64,000 nt of DNA, from positions 6,037,001 through 6,101,000 of the forward strand of contig NEEC01000002.1 in assembly GCA_002189035.1 (NCBI GenBank). The letters run 5' to 3'. The stretch is from Utricularia gibba. Taxonomy: Eukaryota; Streptophyta; Magnoliopsida; Lamiales; Lentibulariaceae. A program made the position numbers and the translations under genes. Numbering within the stretch: the first letter of the stretch is position 1; every line of letters begins with the position of its first letter. The notes under the pieces are model-generated. The model did not search any database and was not told where the DNA came from. It saw only the letters and a list, made by a program, of their open reading frames with translations. Shown here piece after piece: positions 36,135 to 48,062 of this stretch.

Positions 36135-38213
36135 GACGAATGCTGCTGCTGTCTTCCTGCAATACTTGTGTAGTGTTATGGATCGAATCAACATTGCCAT
36201 CATCACCATCCTCTCCCTGTTCTATATATGATCATTAAACACAAGATCCAGTCGGCAGTTTCCTGATATGCATTGCTGCTTTACTATGACAAAGAAGTAA
36301 TGAGAGCAGGTAGAGAAATGTTAGACACATAATTTGGGAGTTTGATAGAAGTACAAATAGCTGGTAACTTCAGGGAGCAGTCACCCTGCTCCTTGGAGGT
36401 GATGTGTCGGTTGTTCTTCTGTTTACAAGAGAAATACACAAAAGTTAGAAGGTTTTGAAAACTAAATTATAACATAAAGAGAAGTTTTTTATATATGAAG
36501 TCCCCATGTGTTGAATGTGTGGCCCCTTTTAGCATTTGATTGGCTGTCCCTTATTCATCTGACCCATGTGAAGGTGTTCTCTTTGTTTATCTTAGATGTG
36601 TGACAAGAATCCTTTTTATATTATTAAAACAAATAATTCCAATTTAAAATTAATATAATAAATTATATATCATAATTAATTGATTAAATTTAATTTTTAA
36701 ATTTTTTTTTTCAATTATTTATTCGAAAACGTAATATGTAAACAATGAATCTTGAATTATTCTTCATCATCACAATTAATCTTGAGTTATTCTTCATCAT
36801 CACATTGAATCAATCCTTATCAATATAATTAATACGTTACTTGGTTTTGCGACTACATACTTCTCACTCACCATCCCTTGAACACATATGGTTGTTCAAG
36901 TATAAATTCTCATCAGCTCAAGTGGTGGATCTCTTCTGCAAGCACTCTCGAGGTTCGCTCGAGAGTTTGATATGCCTCTACCGAGAGTTGCACGTCATAT
37001 TCATTTCCGACTAATTCCTTGCATACAAACAGCCGAGTAGAGGGGTTCCTTATAACCTATCCACATTTATCCCCTTAACTCTGCAGGGCTGGTGATATCT
37101 CCAAATGCTCTTGTCATAGAACAATACACAGTTCTCAACTTCTTCCTATATCTAGAAAACTGGACGTTTTAAGGACCGGAGATCCTACACCAGGCGCAAC
37201 TTGTGAGTCTCTCGTGGTCACAGCAATTCCACTTCGCTTCTGTATCCCTCTCGGACGACTTTACGTATGACACAATGGGTTTGCTTATCAAATTTTATTA
37301 TTAATAAAATAATATCTTGTCATTTATTTCGAATATTTTAAAAATAGGAATTATAAATTTGAGATTTTAAATAATTAATATTTGAAAAATAAAAGAAGAG
37401 GAGTGATAGAATTTGAATATTTCACATAGCATTAAATAAATTTTATCTCTTAATTTTTGTTGATTTTTTTTAGATTTCATTTCAATCATTTTCATTTTTT
37501 TCATTCGATTCTTCCTTCCTTTTAATTTGTTCAAGTAAATTGATAGTGAATTTTATTTATGCTTCTAAAATTTATTTATTTTTTCTAAAATTTTATTATT
37601 TGATCACTAGTATAGAAATATCTTACTTCTATTTATAACAATCATGATATAAATAATATATTAAAATTTATTTTCAAAATTCCAATTGTACCTATATCAG
37701 TAGTAAATGCACATATTCGATACAATATTTGTTTTATTAATTTTTTAGTTAATAATTAATTTATTTTAGTATTTTTAAAATTAATTTAATATAATTTAAA
37801 TATTATAAATTGAAATTATCATGACACACTTATAATTTTTCAGATCAAGAATTCACGCACCCAAATGCATGAATCGATGAATCAACTCACCCGCATCTAC
37901 ATGTACTAGGAGGATGGTGATCAATTCATGTTCTATGAAGTATAATTATTTTTTTATAAAAAATAAACTCATCTCAAATATTTAATATTATATTTTCCAT
38001 TTATCATCCAAACATATTTTTTAAAATCTTTTTCTATTAAAATATATCTATTTTTTACTTATATATTCTTTTAAAATATTTTAGGCTATACCAAATACAC
38101 CCCATGGGTATTTCTCCCGTACAAGCATGGAGTAATGTTAACCTAAAAAAAGGAAAAGAATATGAAACGTGTCTCCCTGTGAATAAAAGCAGGAACCACT
38201 AGCGACCATCATA
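36135..38213. other. AT-rich spacer downstream of the broken desaturase
   Basis: This spacer is mostly the duplicated downstream flank of the desaturase unit. A mixed-composition insert at about 36,860-37,200 holds the small hairpin noted above. No gene is supported. Confidence 0.55.
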
Positions 38214-38299
38214 GGACACGTGGCTATCCCAAAATGCCACCTCCTCTGTAATGACGCTGCGCCTCCACTCTCGCACCCTGCGCGTGTATATATATCTAG
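38214..38299 (+). promoter_or_regulatory. ABRE and TATA box of the LEA-like gene
   Basis: GACACGTGGC at 38,214-38,223 is a strong ABA-response element with a G-box core. TATATATATCTAG at about 38,287-38,299 is a likely TATA box 50-60 bp before the start codon. A further ACGTGTC lies at 38,167-38,173. This fits a seed- or drought-induced gene. Confidence 0.6.
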
Positions 38300-38348
38300 A
38301 TGTGCGAACGGACACGCAGCGGTAGCTCCATTTGATCCGAACCCATCA

Positions 38349-38993
38349 ATGGCTTCCGAGCAGCTGAGAAGGGAGAGCCTCTCCAACGTGGAGAAGGACC
38401 GCGTCCAGAAAATCACCTCCCAACTCGAGTCCCTCAACGACACCGCCAAGGCCCACCAGCACGCGCCGCCGTCGCTAGAGGAAACCCAGGCGCTGAGAGC
38501 CACGGCGCAGCAGATTTCCATCGACGCCATCGCCGCCGCCGAGAACCGGTACAACAAGGCCAAAGAAGAACCCGCCGCGCCGGGGGGAGGAAACAGTAAT
38601 AATAATACGTTGATGGGTCAGGCGGCGGCGGCTGGGTGGGGAGCGGCACAGTACACCATTGAGAAGGTGGCCGGAGCGACGAAAACGATCGCGGATGCGA
38701 CGTCGAATGCTGCCTTGTATACCAGCGAGAAGGCGGCCGCAGCAACGAAAACGATCGCGGATGCGACATCGAATGCTGTTTTGTATACAAGCGAGAAGGC
38801 GGCTGCAGCGAAGGATAGAGCCGTCACTGGGAATGCGGGTGAAGAAGGAGAGGGCGGCGGCGGAGTGTGGGAGGCGATCGGGGAGACGCTGTCGGAAATT
38901 GGACATACGACCAAGGACATGATTGCAGGGGCTGCACAAACGCAGTATCATTATCCAAAGGAAGACGAGTCAACGCAACAAGAAATCAAATAG
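38349..38993 (+). CDS. Late embryogenesis abundant (LEA)-like protein
   Basis: A single exon encodes 214 residues that are alanine-, lysine- and threonine-rich and have no hydrophobic core, as in LEA proteins, which protect membranes and proteins in drying cells. Residues about 1-75 are helical and charged (LRRESLSNVEKDRVQKITSQ). A tandem repeat of 22 residues follows: TKTIADATSNAALYTSEKAA and TKTIADATSNAVLYTSEKAA. The C-terminus contains GGGVWEAIGETLSEIGHTTK. The repeat is exact enough at DNA level (66 bp at 38,661 and 38,727) to be a recent duplication. The ATG at 38,349 is chosen because the upstream in-frame sequence contains the TATA box. The LEA group is uncertain (group 3-like). Confidence 0.82.
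   Translation: MASEQLRRESLSNVEKDRVQKITSQLESLNDTAKAHQHAPPSLEETQALRATAQQISIDAIAAAENRYNKAKEEPAAPGGGNSNNNTLMGQAAAAGWGAAQYTIEKVAGATKTIADATSNAALYTSEKAAAATKTIADATSNAVLYTSEKAAAAKDRAVTGNAGEEGEGGGGVWEAIGETLSEIGHTTKDMIAGAAQTQYHYPKEDESTQQEIK
38661..38814 (+). repeat. 66-bp tandem repeat inside the LEA-like gene
   Basis: Two full 66-bp units (38,661-38,726 and 38,727-38,792) and a partial third beginning GAGAAGGCGG at 38,793 keep the reading frame and add 22 residues each. Confidence 0.9.
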
Positions 38994-39281
38994 ACTGCTG
39001 TTAGATAATTTGGATGTCTTGGGGATTTTCGTGTTTTTGTTTTACAAAAAAAAATGTTTAATATGATCCTCAAAATATCCATATGATTAAAATTTATTTT
39101 TAATAATTATTACGTCATTTTAAAAATTTATATTTATTATTTACTGGAAATCACCGTTTCGTCTCCTTCGCCTTCCTCTCTTCTCTACGTATCTCCTCCA
39201 GTTCTTCCCTCCTGCGTAACGAGCCTCCTACCCTAAAAAATTGTGAGAAGGCTTGGCATTTCTGTGGGCAATCGACACAGA

Positions 39282-41122
39282 ATGTCGAGGCTGTGGAGGA
39301 AGTTGGTGGGAATTTGGAGCAATAGAACGCTCATGGGAGTAGACAAAGCAGGCAATCGCTATTTCGTGCGAACCGAAGAAATTGACGGTCGTGGTGTGTT
39401 TTCCTCCTGAATTCTTATCATGGTTCCGCTGAATTTTTCGTCTTTTCCTGCTCCACTCGTCTTTCTGTTCATTAATGGTTGTGTTTGCAGCCCTCCTAAA
39501 TTTCAGTCCAAAAATATGTAATTCGATTGTGTTTGGGATTGTTTTTTTTCCTAACCAGTTAAAGAGAAGAGGTGGGTAGTGTTTAAAGGAGAGCAGGATC
39601 CCACTTTTGTTCCAGGTATATTAAGTCTCTCTAGTTTGTGCTGTGACTGAAGATTGATTCACGTTGAGGATTTTTCCATTGTGTGTTTGAAACATGTTAA
39701 ACTTCACTTGCGATCTTGATTACGGGATTTATTGCCTTATTCATTCATCATTAGTTTTTCATAGTTGAATGGATATGTTGGTTGAACGGACAGCGCAGAA
39801 GAGCTCCAACACCCGAGGTCAATTCTCTTCATTTGTTAGAGCTTCTTATGTCTCCTGTAATGAGTGTTTCTTAGTCAAATTCATATGCTTGTTTACTGTT
39901 CCATTCTTTGTAGAGGATTTTTTCAGTCAAACTACCAACTTCTGCATATTGCCATGGCCTGATATCATTTGTCTTTAGTTGATGCTAAAAGGGTTTCTTG
40001 TTCTCTCGTGTCCGTGCAATGGAGTTTCATCATTCTGTAATGATCTAAAAAGTGGGTGTTATTCAAATTTTTATAGGAAATGGCGGAGCTTGAGGCGAGA
40101 AGGGAACAAATAAAAATGAATGTTGCCCGTAAGAAACTAATCTTCATGTCTCTTATATTATGAGTTTGTTGGGGTACTCGTTAAGTTTCCTTCAATCATT
40201 TATCTTTTGTTTTAAGTTCTCAAGAAGGAGGAAGATGAAAGAAAAGTGAAAGAAAACATAACAGGAGGCAAAACCACCACCATTCGTGAGATTTCCCATT
40301 CTGTGTTCTATTGCAAAAATTTTTATTGTGTAGGTAATGATTTTCTGCTTGATTTGTTAATTCAGGTAAAGCCACTGATCCTGATTTAAAAAGCTTTCTA
40401 CAACAATTTCCTAGTGATTCAAAAGGTAATATTTGGTGAATAGAAAACCTATAATGTGCTTGTGTGATCAGGTTTCGGACGCTATTTTATACCCTCATTG
40501 GGGAATGCAGGTTCCTTAGGATAACAGCTGGTGTGAAAACAAATGATATATGTAGTTTCAAAATGGGTTAACGTGTCACCCATTTTCTTGGGTTTTTAGA
40601 TAAAAACTGTTGCCTTTTCGGAATGACTACAACACCATCATAATTCATGGATGATAAAATTAGCACCTTTCTTGTTGGATCGTATCGCATTGTTTTTCTC
40701 CTCTTACTCTATTTTGTGTTTGTGATAGGGACTCTGACTCAGGATTCACCTGGTTTGAAAAAACCTGAAAGGTCAGCATTTGGCAGGCTTTCCCATTATT
40801 CGCTTAAGATTATGGTGCTACTATTTGCCACTGTTGGTGTTCTCTATACACCCTGATGGGACATGAAGACCCTTTCTTTTATATTTTCAATGGGCAGAAA
40901 ATGATTGACAGCTCAATGCATGCTCTATCACTGAATATTTTGATAGTTGCACAAATTAAAACTCTCCATATGAATACTTCCCACTTGGTTTCTAAGAAAC
41001 CTTTACTGCTGTTCTCCCCTGTGAGTTCGTTGATTGTGGATGCCACATTGTTTTCCAGGTCTTCTGAGCCAACCGGATCCGGTGAATCCTTCAGACCAGG
41101 GACATGGCAACCTCCCTCTTAA
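39282..41122 (+). CDS. NADH dehydrogenase complex I assembly factor NDUFAF2 / mimitin-like
   Basis: The homologue of human NDUFAF2 (B17.2L) assists a late step of mitochondrial complex I assembly. Eight exons, 39282-39393, 39559-39615, 39765-39817, 40077-40128, 40217-40285, 40366-40425, 40729-40771 and 41059-41122, add to 510 nt or 169 residues. The NDUFA12-like domain is plain: RTLMGVDKAGNRYFVRTEEI, VKEKRWVVFKGEQDPTFVP, VEWICWLNGQRRRAPTPEE. A charged helical region (EMAELEARREQIKMNV) and a disordered C-terminus (SFRPGTWQPPS) follow. All splice junctions keep the frame. No cleavable presequence is evident, as in other members. Confidence 0.93.
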
Positions 41123-41716
41123 TACCATAGGATTGCAAGCACAAGCACCAAGAGAAACAAGCTCCCGTATTTCAACTTCAATCTTGCGACAGAAATAAGA
41201 TCCATGGTTGTTGGCTCCTCCAAATACTCCTCAGTTTCATTTAAATCTCATTGTCTCCTGAATCTCCAGCAGCCATTGGCGGCGATGGAACTAAGATCCA
41301 CGAAGGTGCCCACAGGTGCGCTCGTTTTGGTACTTGTTTCTTATTTCCGGTGATAAACTCACCACACACCAACTTCAACTGAGATTCAACCGAAAAAGGG
41401 TCATCAATCTTCCCAAGGTGATTCCACCAATTTTTTTAAACTTTTTTCTCCAAATTTGTATTCATATCTAATGAATACGAGTCGAATCATATATTTTCTA
41501 TTTCGGTTTAATATGAATCAATCTATATTTTTTAAAATAAATATCAATTGATACAAACGCGATGTTGTGTGATTTGAATCCATTAATCTTGCATTGTGAT
41601 GAGATTAGTTGCTAAATTAAAGAATTGTTAATTGATTATGAAATAATTAAGAAGGGAGATTACGGCCTACGGAGTGAATGTGATTCCCGTTATACAAAAC
41701 AAGGGTGTTGACACTT

Positions 41717-44234
41717 TCAGCATCCAATGCTCGTCAAAATGGTGCTTAGTCTCTTGATCACTTCCTGGGGATCTGCATGTGATCCCTGCAGATTCATGGC
41801 GTGGTACTCCAGCCCCTTCCACATCGCGATCAGCTCGAAGTGCGGCCGCATGTACTGGCTGCTGATGATCTCCAGAATCACGGCGTTCATGCTCGCCGAG
41901 ATCATGTGCGTCAGCCCGGCGCCATGAGCACCCACGATCACCGCCGCGTTCTCGATCGCGGCAACCTGCTCCTTCATCGACATATGGGCGAATATTCCGT
42001 TCACCACGTTGAGTTTGCATGGAGAGGACGAAGGGGAGTGGGTTGCCGCCCAGTTGCTGATCGCTTCGAACACTTCCTGCTCGTTGCTCAGCCGCGTCTG
42101 CACCTTTCCCTGGTGGCGGGGGTGGGCGAGATAATCCTCCCGTCTGATGAACAGGATGTCGTGCCGAGAAGACGCGGGCTTTGGCGGGTTGTTGTGACGA
42201 TCCACAGGCAGCCCGAAAGCTGATCGGATCATTTCCCCAAACTCTGATAATCGAGCTGTTTTCTGATCATCAGGGTTCAACCATAGTGAGTTTGCGGTGG
42301 TTCCATGGCAGTTTATGCGCTCTGAGAGTCCCCGGAACATGGCGGTTTCATAGCCTAATGGGACCAGAACTGCTCGGCTGAAGCACACAGGGCCAGTGAA
42401 ATTCTTGGCATAGTTCAGGCTTGAGTACAAAGCTGACCATGTTTCTTCCAACTGCGTCTGATAAATGGGAGATAGAGGGTGAGGTTACATGAAATGGAGT
42501 AAACCAGAAAACAATCAAGATCAAATGCATAGTACCGATTAACACCTTACACGCACAATGCGACTGCATTGTGTCGAATTGCATTTGACGAAGATGAAAG
42601 CCACAAATTATTCTTCTAACACAGAATCAAAACTAAAAACACCCAAGTGATTTTAAAATTTAAAGCTTTCAACTTTGAGAAGAGAAAAACACAAAGTAGC
42701 ATTGAGATAATGGCATTGAAAGGGTTTAAAGAAGAAACGAACACATGTTTAGCGTTCTACAGTCACGCCTTTACATTAAAAAAAAAAAAAAAAGCTCAAG
42801 GAATCATACCTCACAGTGGCCATCGACAAAAACAACACGGGGCCGACTGGATAATCCTGTGACTCTGGAAGATACATAAGTACTGTACCAATCTGTAAAT
42901 GTGTGAAACACATTTGCATATTCGTAGCGAGTAACCAAAAGAGTTGGTTCCTCGATCCACTGAAAACAAAAACCAGACCACTTATGTCAAGCTCAAAAAC
43001 TGTAAAATAGGTAACATGTGAAAGTATGAGCTCTATGTAACCAATAGTAGCAATTTATAGCATAGGGAGAACAAAATACTGTCTAATGGACAGCATTTCG
43101 CATTGTTATCTATTTACTAAAGTCGGCAACCCTGGGCTCTTTTACAAAAGTACATAACACTGAAACATATTCTCCTGAATCGAAGAACATCTAAAGCCAA
43201 GGCACATTCTTCATGGATGATTCACTGAACTTTGATACGACGGTAGACTCTATAGCCTTTCAGATCATGCATGTCTATAGTTCACAAAAGGTTCTTAATG
43301 GCTATCTAAGATCAGCCTACGATTTTTTCATTAACAGGAATCCAAAACCCCAACAGAATTCTTCAAGTGTATTTTACAAAATTTGGAAAAAACTTTAAAA
43401 CTTGGCGCAAGAGAAAAAAAAAAAAAGAATCAGATTATACACGGAAACAAACAGATTTTCTGAATGGAAGCGATCGTTACCCTAATGCATCCCAAATCAC
43501 ATTCAATCTCATACAGATTTGGAAGCATTAAAAGCTCAACCAAACATTTACTCACAAACAAAGATACTGCAGAAAGCAACCTTATTGCAAACAAATTCAG
43601 CAGCATCAACTTCACGAATAGAGCCAATCAATGCACGCATACTATGCCTTTCAATTCCACCTTGCTGCACATAACGATTCAAGAATTCCTCATCTACCAG
43701 TTTTTTCCCAACTCTAGATCTGTCCCCAACCTCAATTTCAAACGCCCCATCTTCGAATTTCGGCATCTCTTCATTCTCTCCCCTCCCAATCACACTTTCC
43801 AACTTCTCACCCCCTTGAGACATCAAAATTTTACCCGGAATCATCCGAATCCTACTCCCTTCACATATCGAGCTCCTCAAAGTCTCGCTATAAAAACACC
43901 TAAACCATCCTCCCCTGGAACCAGTTACACGACGAGGTTCAGAAACCGGCTTCAAAAGGTCGATGCGCCGAGTGAACCCATTTCCAAAATAGGCTTCGCA
44001 GGAATGAAAAATCGGTGATTTCCCACCGAGAGACCACGGGAGGTAGGAGGGCAATATGGGCCATGGTTTGAGCGAAGAACGTAAGTGGGACAATGAACTT
44101 TCAGACAAAGAACGAGGGATTGAAGTGGGTAGTTGGTGATCGTGATCGGTGGAGAAGTTTATGTAGAGAAGAAGGGAATTGAAAATGAAGAGAGCGAATA
44201 GCAGAAACCTGAGCTTCGTACACTTCAACTTCAT
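41717..44234 (-). CDS. XYLT: Beta-1,2-xylosyltransferase (N-glycan), GT61 family
   Basis: This Golgi enzyme transfers xylose from UDP-xylose to the core beta-mannose of plant N-glycans. Three minus-strand exons, 43581-44234, 42810-42959 and 41717-42457, total 1,545 nt or 514 residues. Residues about 8-25 (LRFLLFALFIFNSLLLYI) form the signal anchor of a type II membrane protein. The stem and start of the catalytic part contain SEPRRVTGSRGG and IERHSMRALIGSIREVDA. Exon 2 gives WIEEPTLLVTRYEYANVFHT. Exon 3 carries the GT61 core: LFIRREDYLAHPRHQGKVQT, NAAVIVGAHGAGLTHMISAS and VILEIISSQYMRPHF. Length and exon layout match plant XYLT. No defects seen. Confidence 0.95.
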
Positions 44235-45134
44235 CCCGGAAAATCCTCTTCTCTCTCACCCAATCACAATTCTCTCGCGATGGAGATCTCTGCATCACTT
44301 GCGCTGCACTCCCCCACCGTCGAGCTAAACCCAGCTGACCAATACCGTACCACCTCCATTAAAAAAGCCTTCGATTAAACTTTGAGGAAATTGCCAAAAT
44401 GGTCTCAAATTTTAACCTAATTACCTTTAGTCTCATGAACAAAAATTGTGAAATTCTCAAAGTTCGGGGACTAGAAAGATATTTTTTTAATATTAAGGGC
44501 TAAGAAAATAATTTTTGTAACAGTTGGGGATTCACTCAGATTTCAGAAGATGATAAATCAATAATTTAAAGGGCCTCCCGAAACAACTGTAGGAAAGAAT
44601 TTTAGGCGTTATCCGACGGTCGTAGATTCAGCCGCCGCTCCGTCGTCTCTCCCACGAATTCTGTGACAAAACTTCGGTACGCCTCCTTTAAGACGATTTT
44701 GTCGCTTCAAAATTCAGGGGATTGATCTAGAGAATCGAATTTAGGGTTTGTCTGTTAAATCCGACGATCAGCCACGTTAATCTGATTTCCTTTTTCAGTT
44801 TGCGCGGGAGCTACCAAGATGTTTTTTGACATACATAATATTTTGATCTGGCTATGCTTCGTTTGATGCTTTTCAATTTTTTCTCTTGGGTGATAAACTT
44901 TTCAGATAGTTTGAGTAGAAAAGAATGAAATTTGGATGCGTGTGATTCAATTAGCGGTACTTATGTTTCTTCTTGGGGATGCAAAACTAAATTTTGCTGC
45001 CCAGTTGTAGTCTTGTTTTTTTCCCTGTTTGTTACCGTCTAGAATTGTGCCAATTCGTGGAATCACGGTAGGCTAATGACTCTTGGGGTCTACGTTTTCG
45101 TAGGTTGAATAAAAAGCTGTATATTTATCAGGCA
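44235..45134. other. Divergent promoter and SYP51/52 leader
   Basis: This stretch lies between the start of the minus-strand xylosyltransferase and the plus-strand syntaxin. The syntaxin leader probably begins near 44,600 and is interrupted by an intron (possible donor GTACGC at about 44,678). DNA from about 44,918 rightward is repeated at 51,926 and marks the left edge of the large duplication. Confidence 0.5.
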
Positions 45135-46640
45135 ATGGCAACTTCATCGGACTCATGGGTAAGGGAATACAATGAAGCAGTCAAACTTGCAGATGACATC
45201 AGTAGTATGATAAGTGATAAAAGTTCATCACAAGCAACGGGGCCAGAAGCACAGAGGCATTTTTCTGCAATGAGGAGGAAAATTACTATACTGGGAACTA
45301 AGCTTGATGGCCTAGATGGACTTTTGCCCAAGCTTCCAGGGAAACAATCTATGTAAGCATCTGGTTTCGGAGGACGTTGTTCGTTGTTATGTTCATTTTC
45401 TTTTTTATAATTGTTCTTTTTAGTGATGCAACTGAAATATCGAACACTTTGGCGTCATGTTGTCCTTTCCGCCTGAGGTTTCTAGCTCTCTAGATGTATT
45501 CCATATGGTGTGCCTGTTGATAATTACATATTGTGCACAGGGATACTGTACTTGTAAATTAAGGATCCATGTGTTTCCTAAGGCTAATTCGCCACCAAAT
45601 CATCATCTTTATCTCATGCTTTTTTTTCAGTTTGCGTTGTTTGAATTGAAATTTGGTAAATGCTTTATGCAACAGTACCACGAAGGAAATGAATCGCCGC
45701 AAGGACATGATGAACAACTTGAGATCAAAGGTAAACCAGATGGCGTCCATGTTAAACATGGCCAGTTTTGGGGATCGAAATGGATTGCTTGGTCCTGAAG
45801 TAAAACCAGCAGACGCAGTTAGCAGAATACGGGATCTTGACAACCAGGGAGTTGTTGTTCTCCAGAGACAAATCATGAGAGGCAAGTTTTTCATCCTGCA
45901 ACCTTTTATCTCGTGTGCCTTATGCTCTTTTCTTTTTCCGTTTGATCATTCATTAGTTCTTTATTCAGAACAAGATGATGATCTTGGAAAATTGGAGGAG
46001 ACAGTCGTAAGCACGAAACACATCGCACTAGCCATCAATGAAGAGCTTGGTCTTCATACCAGATTGATTGTATGTCGATAATTTTTTTTTCTTGTTAACC
46101 CTGAAATTTTTAATTTGATGCATTTGATACTGTAATATGCAGGAAAACCTGGAAGAACATGTTGACGTCACTGACTCAAGACTGCAGGTGACCTTTTTCC
46201 CCTAAGAAAACGCCTTCTTGTGTGATTGAAAATCTTTTGTAAGGTGGCACTTACCCATTAACCCGTTTGAATTTTCTGTGGTGCTACGCATATAAATAGA
46301 TGCCAATCTTCATTTCTGCTAAAGAACTTCCATGTCACTGGATTCTATCTGTTTTTTCCACTCATCCCTAATGAAAGCAATGTAGTTGGAAATTACATTA
46401 CAATTTTCGCTTCTCCGAACGTATGTTATGCTTTACTTCTAATCCATGTAACCGCATTTTCTTCAAGCAACTGAATCTTTGTTGTCAACTATTCCGCAAA
46501 TGCAACAGCGCGTGCAGAGAAAGCTTGCAATATTGAACAAGAGGACGAAGAGTGGCTGCTCCTGCTTGTCCCTGCTTCTATCAATCATCGGTATCGTGAT
46601 TCTAGCAACAGTTGTATATTTGCTGATCAGGTACCTGTAA
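45135..46640 (+). CDS. Syntaxin SYP51/SYP52 type (Qc-SNARE)
   Basis: This Qc-SNARE works in fusion at the trans-Golgi, prevacuolar compartment and vacuole. Five exons, 45135-45352, 45676-45881, 45969-46069, 46143-46187 and 46509-46640, add to 702 nt or 233 residues, the size of Arabidopsis SYP52. The N-terminal helical domain begins MATSSDSWVREYNEAVKLAD. The SNARE helix starts at VVVLQRQIMREQDDDLGKLE and runs through ALAINEELGLHTRLIENLEE, HVDVTDSRLQRVQRKLAILN. A C-terminal membrane anchor (LSLLLSIIGIVILATVVYLL) ends IRYL. The exon 2 donor is GC rather than GT (GAG/GCAAGT at 45,882), and only that choice keeps the frame. A broken second copy exists at 51,929 and 55,390. Confidence 0.95.
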
Positions 46641-47024
46641 CAACCCTGCTGCTCATATACCAGTTTCTTTGCAATTCCAAAAGAAAAAACAATGAATCCA
46701 TCAACTCGCTGAGGTTCCATATGGAAATGATTTGTGTGTAATGTGTATAAACGCTGTTTTTTTTAAATCATGCCGTGGCAATTTCTCATCATCATGCTGT
46801 TTTGTGTGTACTTTTGTGGTGTTCTGGTGTGTGTACTGTGAGCTTTCCTGTTTTGGATGGCGCTGCCATGAACCAAAATTGAAACTTCAGGATTTGAAGC
46901 TATTCAGCCGCACTTTCCCAGTTTCTTTTTTTAGCAAGGGGCGACAACGTGTCGGCGTGTCCAAGTACGTTGACTCGGTGCAATTTGCACAGTCGAACAG
47001 ATACGGATTAAAAGGACGGTTCTT
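46641..47024. other. Spacer between SYP51/52 and wax synthase 1
   Basis: This convergent spacer holds the 3' untranslated regions of both genes. About 46,680-46,990 is repeated at 55,480-55,760, which helps to define the large duplication. Confidence 0.6.
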
Positions 47025-48062
47025 TTACAAGGAAAGTTTACTCTTTAAAAATGTAGCCATCATGGAGTACTCGTTTATGACTCTCGTGTCAATCCCGCTA
47101 CTTGTGATATGCGGGAAAAACAGCCAAGCTCCGGTGATGCCCATAAAGCCAAGTGTCAGCACTCGCGACACGGCTACCGGCGGTGACCAACCACCGCGAC
47201 TCGCCACCGCCTTCTTCACCTCGATCTCCACGGCGACGCAAACTCCGTGTAGTACAAAAAACCCCGTCATCTCCCAAGTGGGAGCGGCACGCGACATGTA
47301 GTAAAAAATCAATTCGTGCATCAGACCTGACACAGAGAACGTCGCAATGATAGCTGACAGCCGCGCCCAGGTGTTGCCGAGGAGGCGCGTGGAGATACGA
47401 CGCACCGGAGAGTAGACGGCGGCGTGGAGGATTGTAGTGACCACGAGATTCCATCGCCGGCCCCAGAAATCCTGCAACGACGTCGCTAAATACGGTTCGT
47501 CGAACTGCGGGTCGAGCCTGTTGCCGAGGAAGGCTCGCACCGGTAAGGCTGTGAGTGCTAGAAACACTTCCAATGCGATGTAGAGATGGCAGCAGTAAAA
47601 AGAGCAGATCAGGTAATAATTAATCGATCCTCTGTATTGGAAAAGGCTTAGAGTCACTGCTACGAGAAGAAGCTTGAAGAAGACCATAAATGTTTTTCGT
47701 TTCACAGATCCGCATTCAGTCGGAGATTCGGAGGCTGTTTGACTTTTGAGACTGATGGGCAGAAGCCCGACTGCCACGAACTGGGCGAGAGAAAGGGTCG
47801 GGTCGGCGAGAGGGCCTTTGTCGAAGGCGAACAGGAGGAGCTTGAAGTTCCCGAGCCAGACGAAGTAGAAGAAAGCGGGACCGCCGATATTTATGTAACG
47901 GTTGATGCCGAAGGGGAGAGTGGAGAAGAGATAAACGACAGGGAGGAGAGGGAGGATCCTGGCGCCGCCGCTGGGAAGCCTGCGGACGACCTGATGGGAG
48001 AAGATAAGAGAGACGACGCCGGTAATCCAGAGTTGAACAAAGGATCGAATTTCAGGGTCCAT
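47025..48062 (-). CDS. Long-chain-alcohol O-fatty-acyltransferase (wax synthase), copy 1
   Basis: Plant wax synthases of the MBOAT superfamily make wax esters from fatty alcohols and acyl-CoA in the ER membrane. The gene is a single exon of 345 residues, the normal length. About eight hydrophobic segments are visible, starting with SFVQLWITGVVSLIFSHQVV and LPLLPVVYLFSTLPFGIN. The conserved family box DFWGRRWNLVVTTILHAAVY and the MBOAT histidine region SVSGLMHELIFYY are intact. The ATG at 48,062 begins MDPEIRSFVQ, shared by all three copies here. A TATA-like TATATAAAG lies about 50 bp upstream at 48,112-48,120. It is the only copy that belongs to the left duplicated unit and has a clean full-length frame. 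Confidence 0.93.
   Translation of the reverse strand: MDPEIRSFVQLWITGVVSLIFSHQVVRRLPSGGARILPLLPVVYLFSTLPFGINRYINIGGPAFFYFVWLGNFKLLLFAFDKGPLADPTLSLAQFVAVGLLPISLKSQTASESPTECGSVKRKTFMVFFKLLLVAVTLSLFQYRGSINYYLICSFYCCHLYIALEVFLALTALPVRAFLGNRLDPQFDEPYLATSLQDFWGRRWNLVVTTILHAAVYSPVRRISTRLLGNTWARLSAIIATFSVSGLMHELIFYYMSRAAPTWEMTGFFVLHGVCVAVEIEVKKAVASRGGWSPPVAVSRVLTLGFMGITGAWLFFPHITSSGIDTRVINEYSMMATFLKSKLSL

Larger units (their letters stand above)
34410..38135. repeat. Right copy of the desaturase tandem segmental duplication
   Basis: This is the sister of 30,050-33,100. It carries a longer spacer after the gene (36,240-37,150), including a short hairpin at 36,944-36,966 with arms ACTCTCGAG and CTCGAGAGT. 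Its gene has been disrupted. Its end lies directly before the LEA-like gene. Confidence 0.85.

Noticed and set aside
38138-38951. Several minus-strand frames of 100-158 codons across the LEA-like gene
   Set aside because: They are GC-rich antisense frames of a repetitive coding sequence and have no promoter or family match.
43464-44018. A 184-codon plus-strand frame opposite xylosyltransferase exon 1
   Set aside because: It is an antisense shadow of a confidently identified exon.
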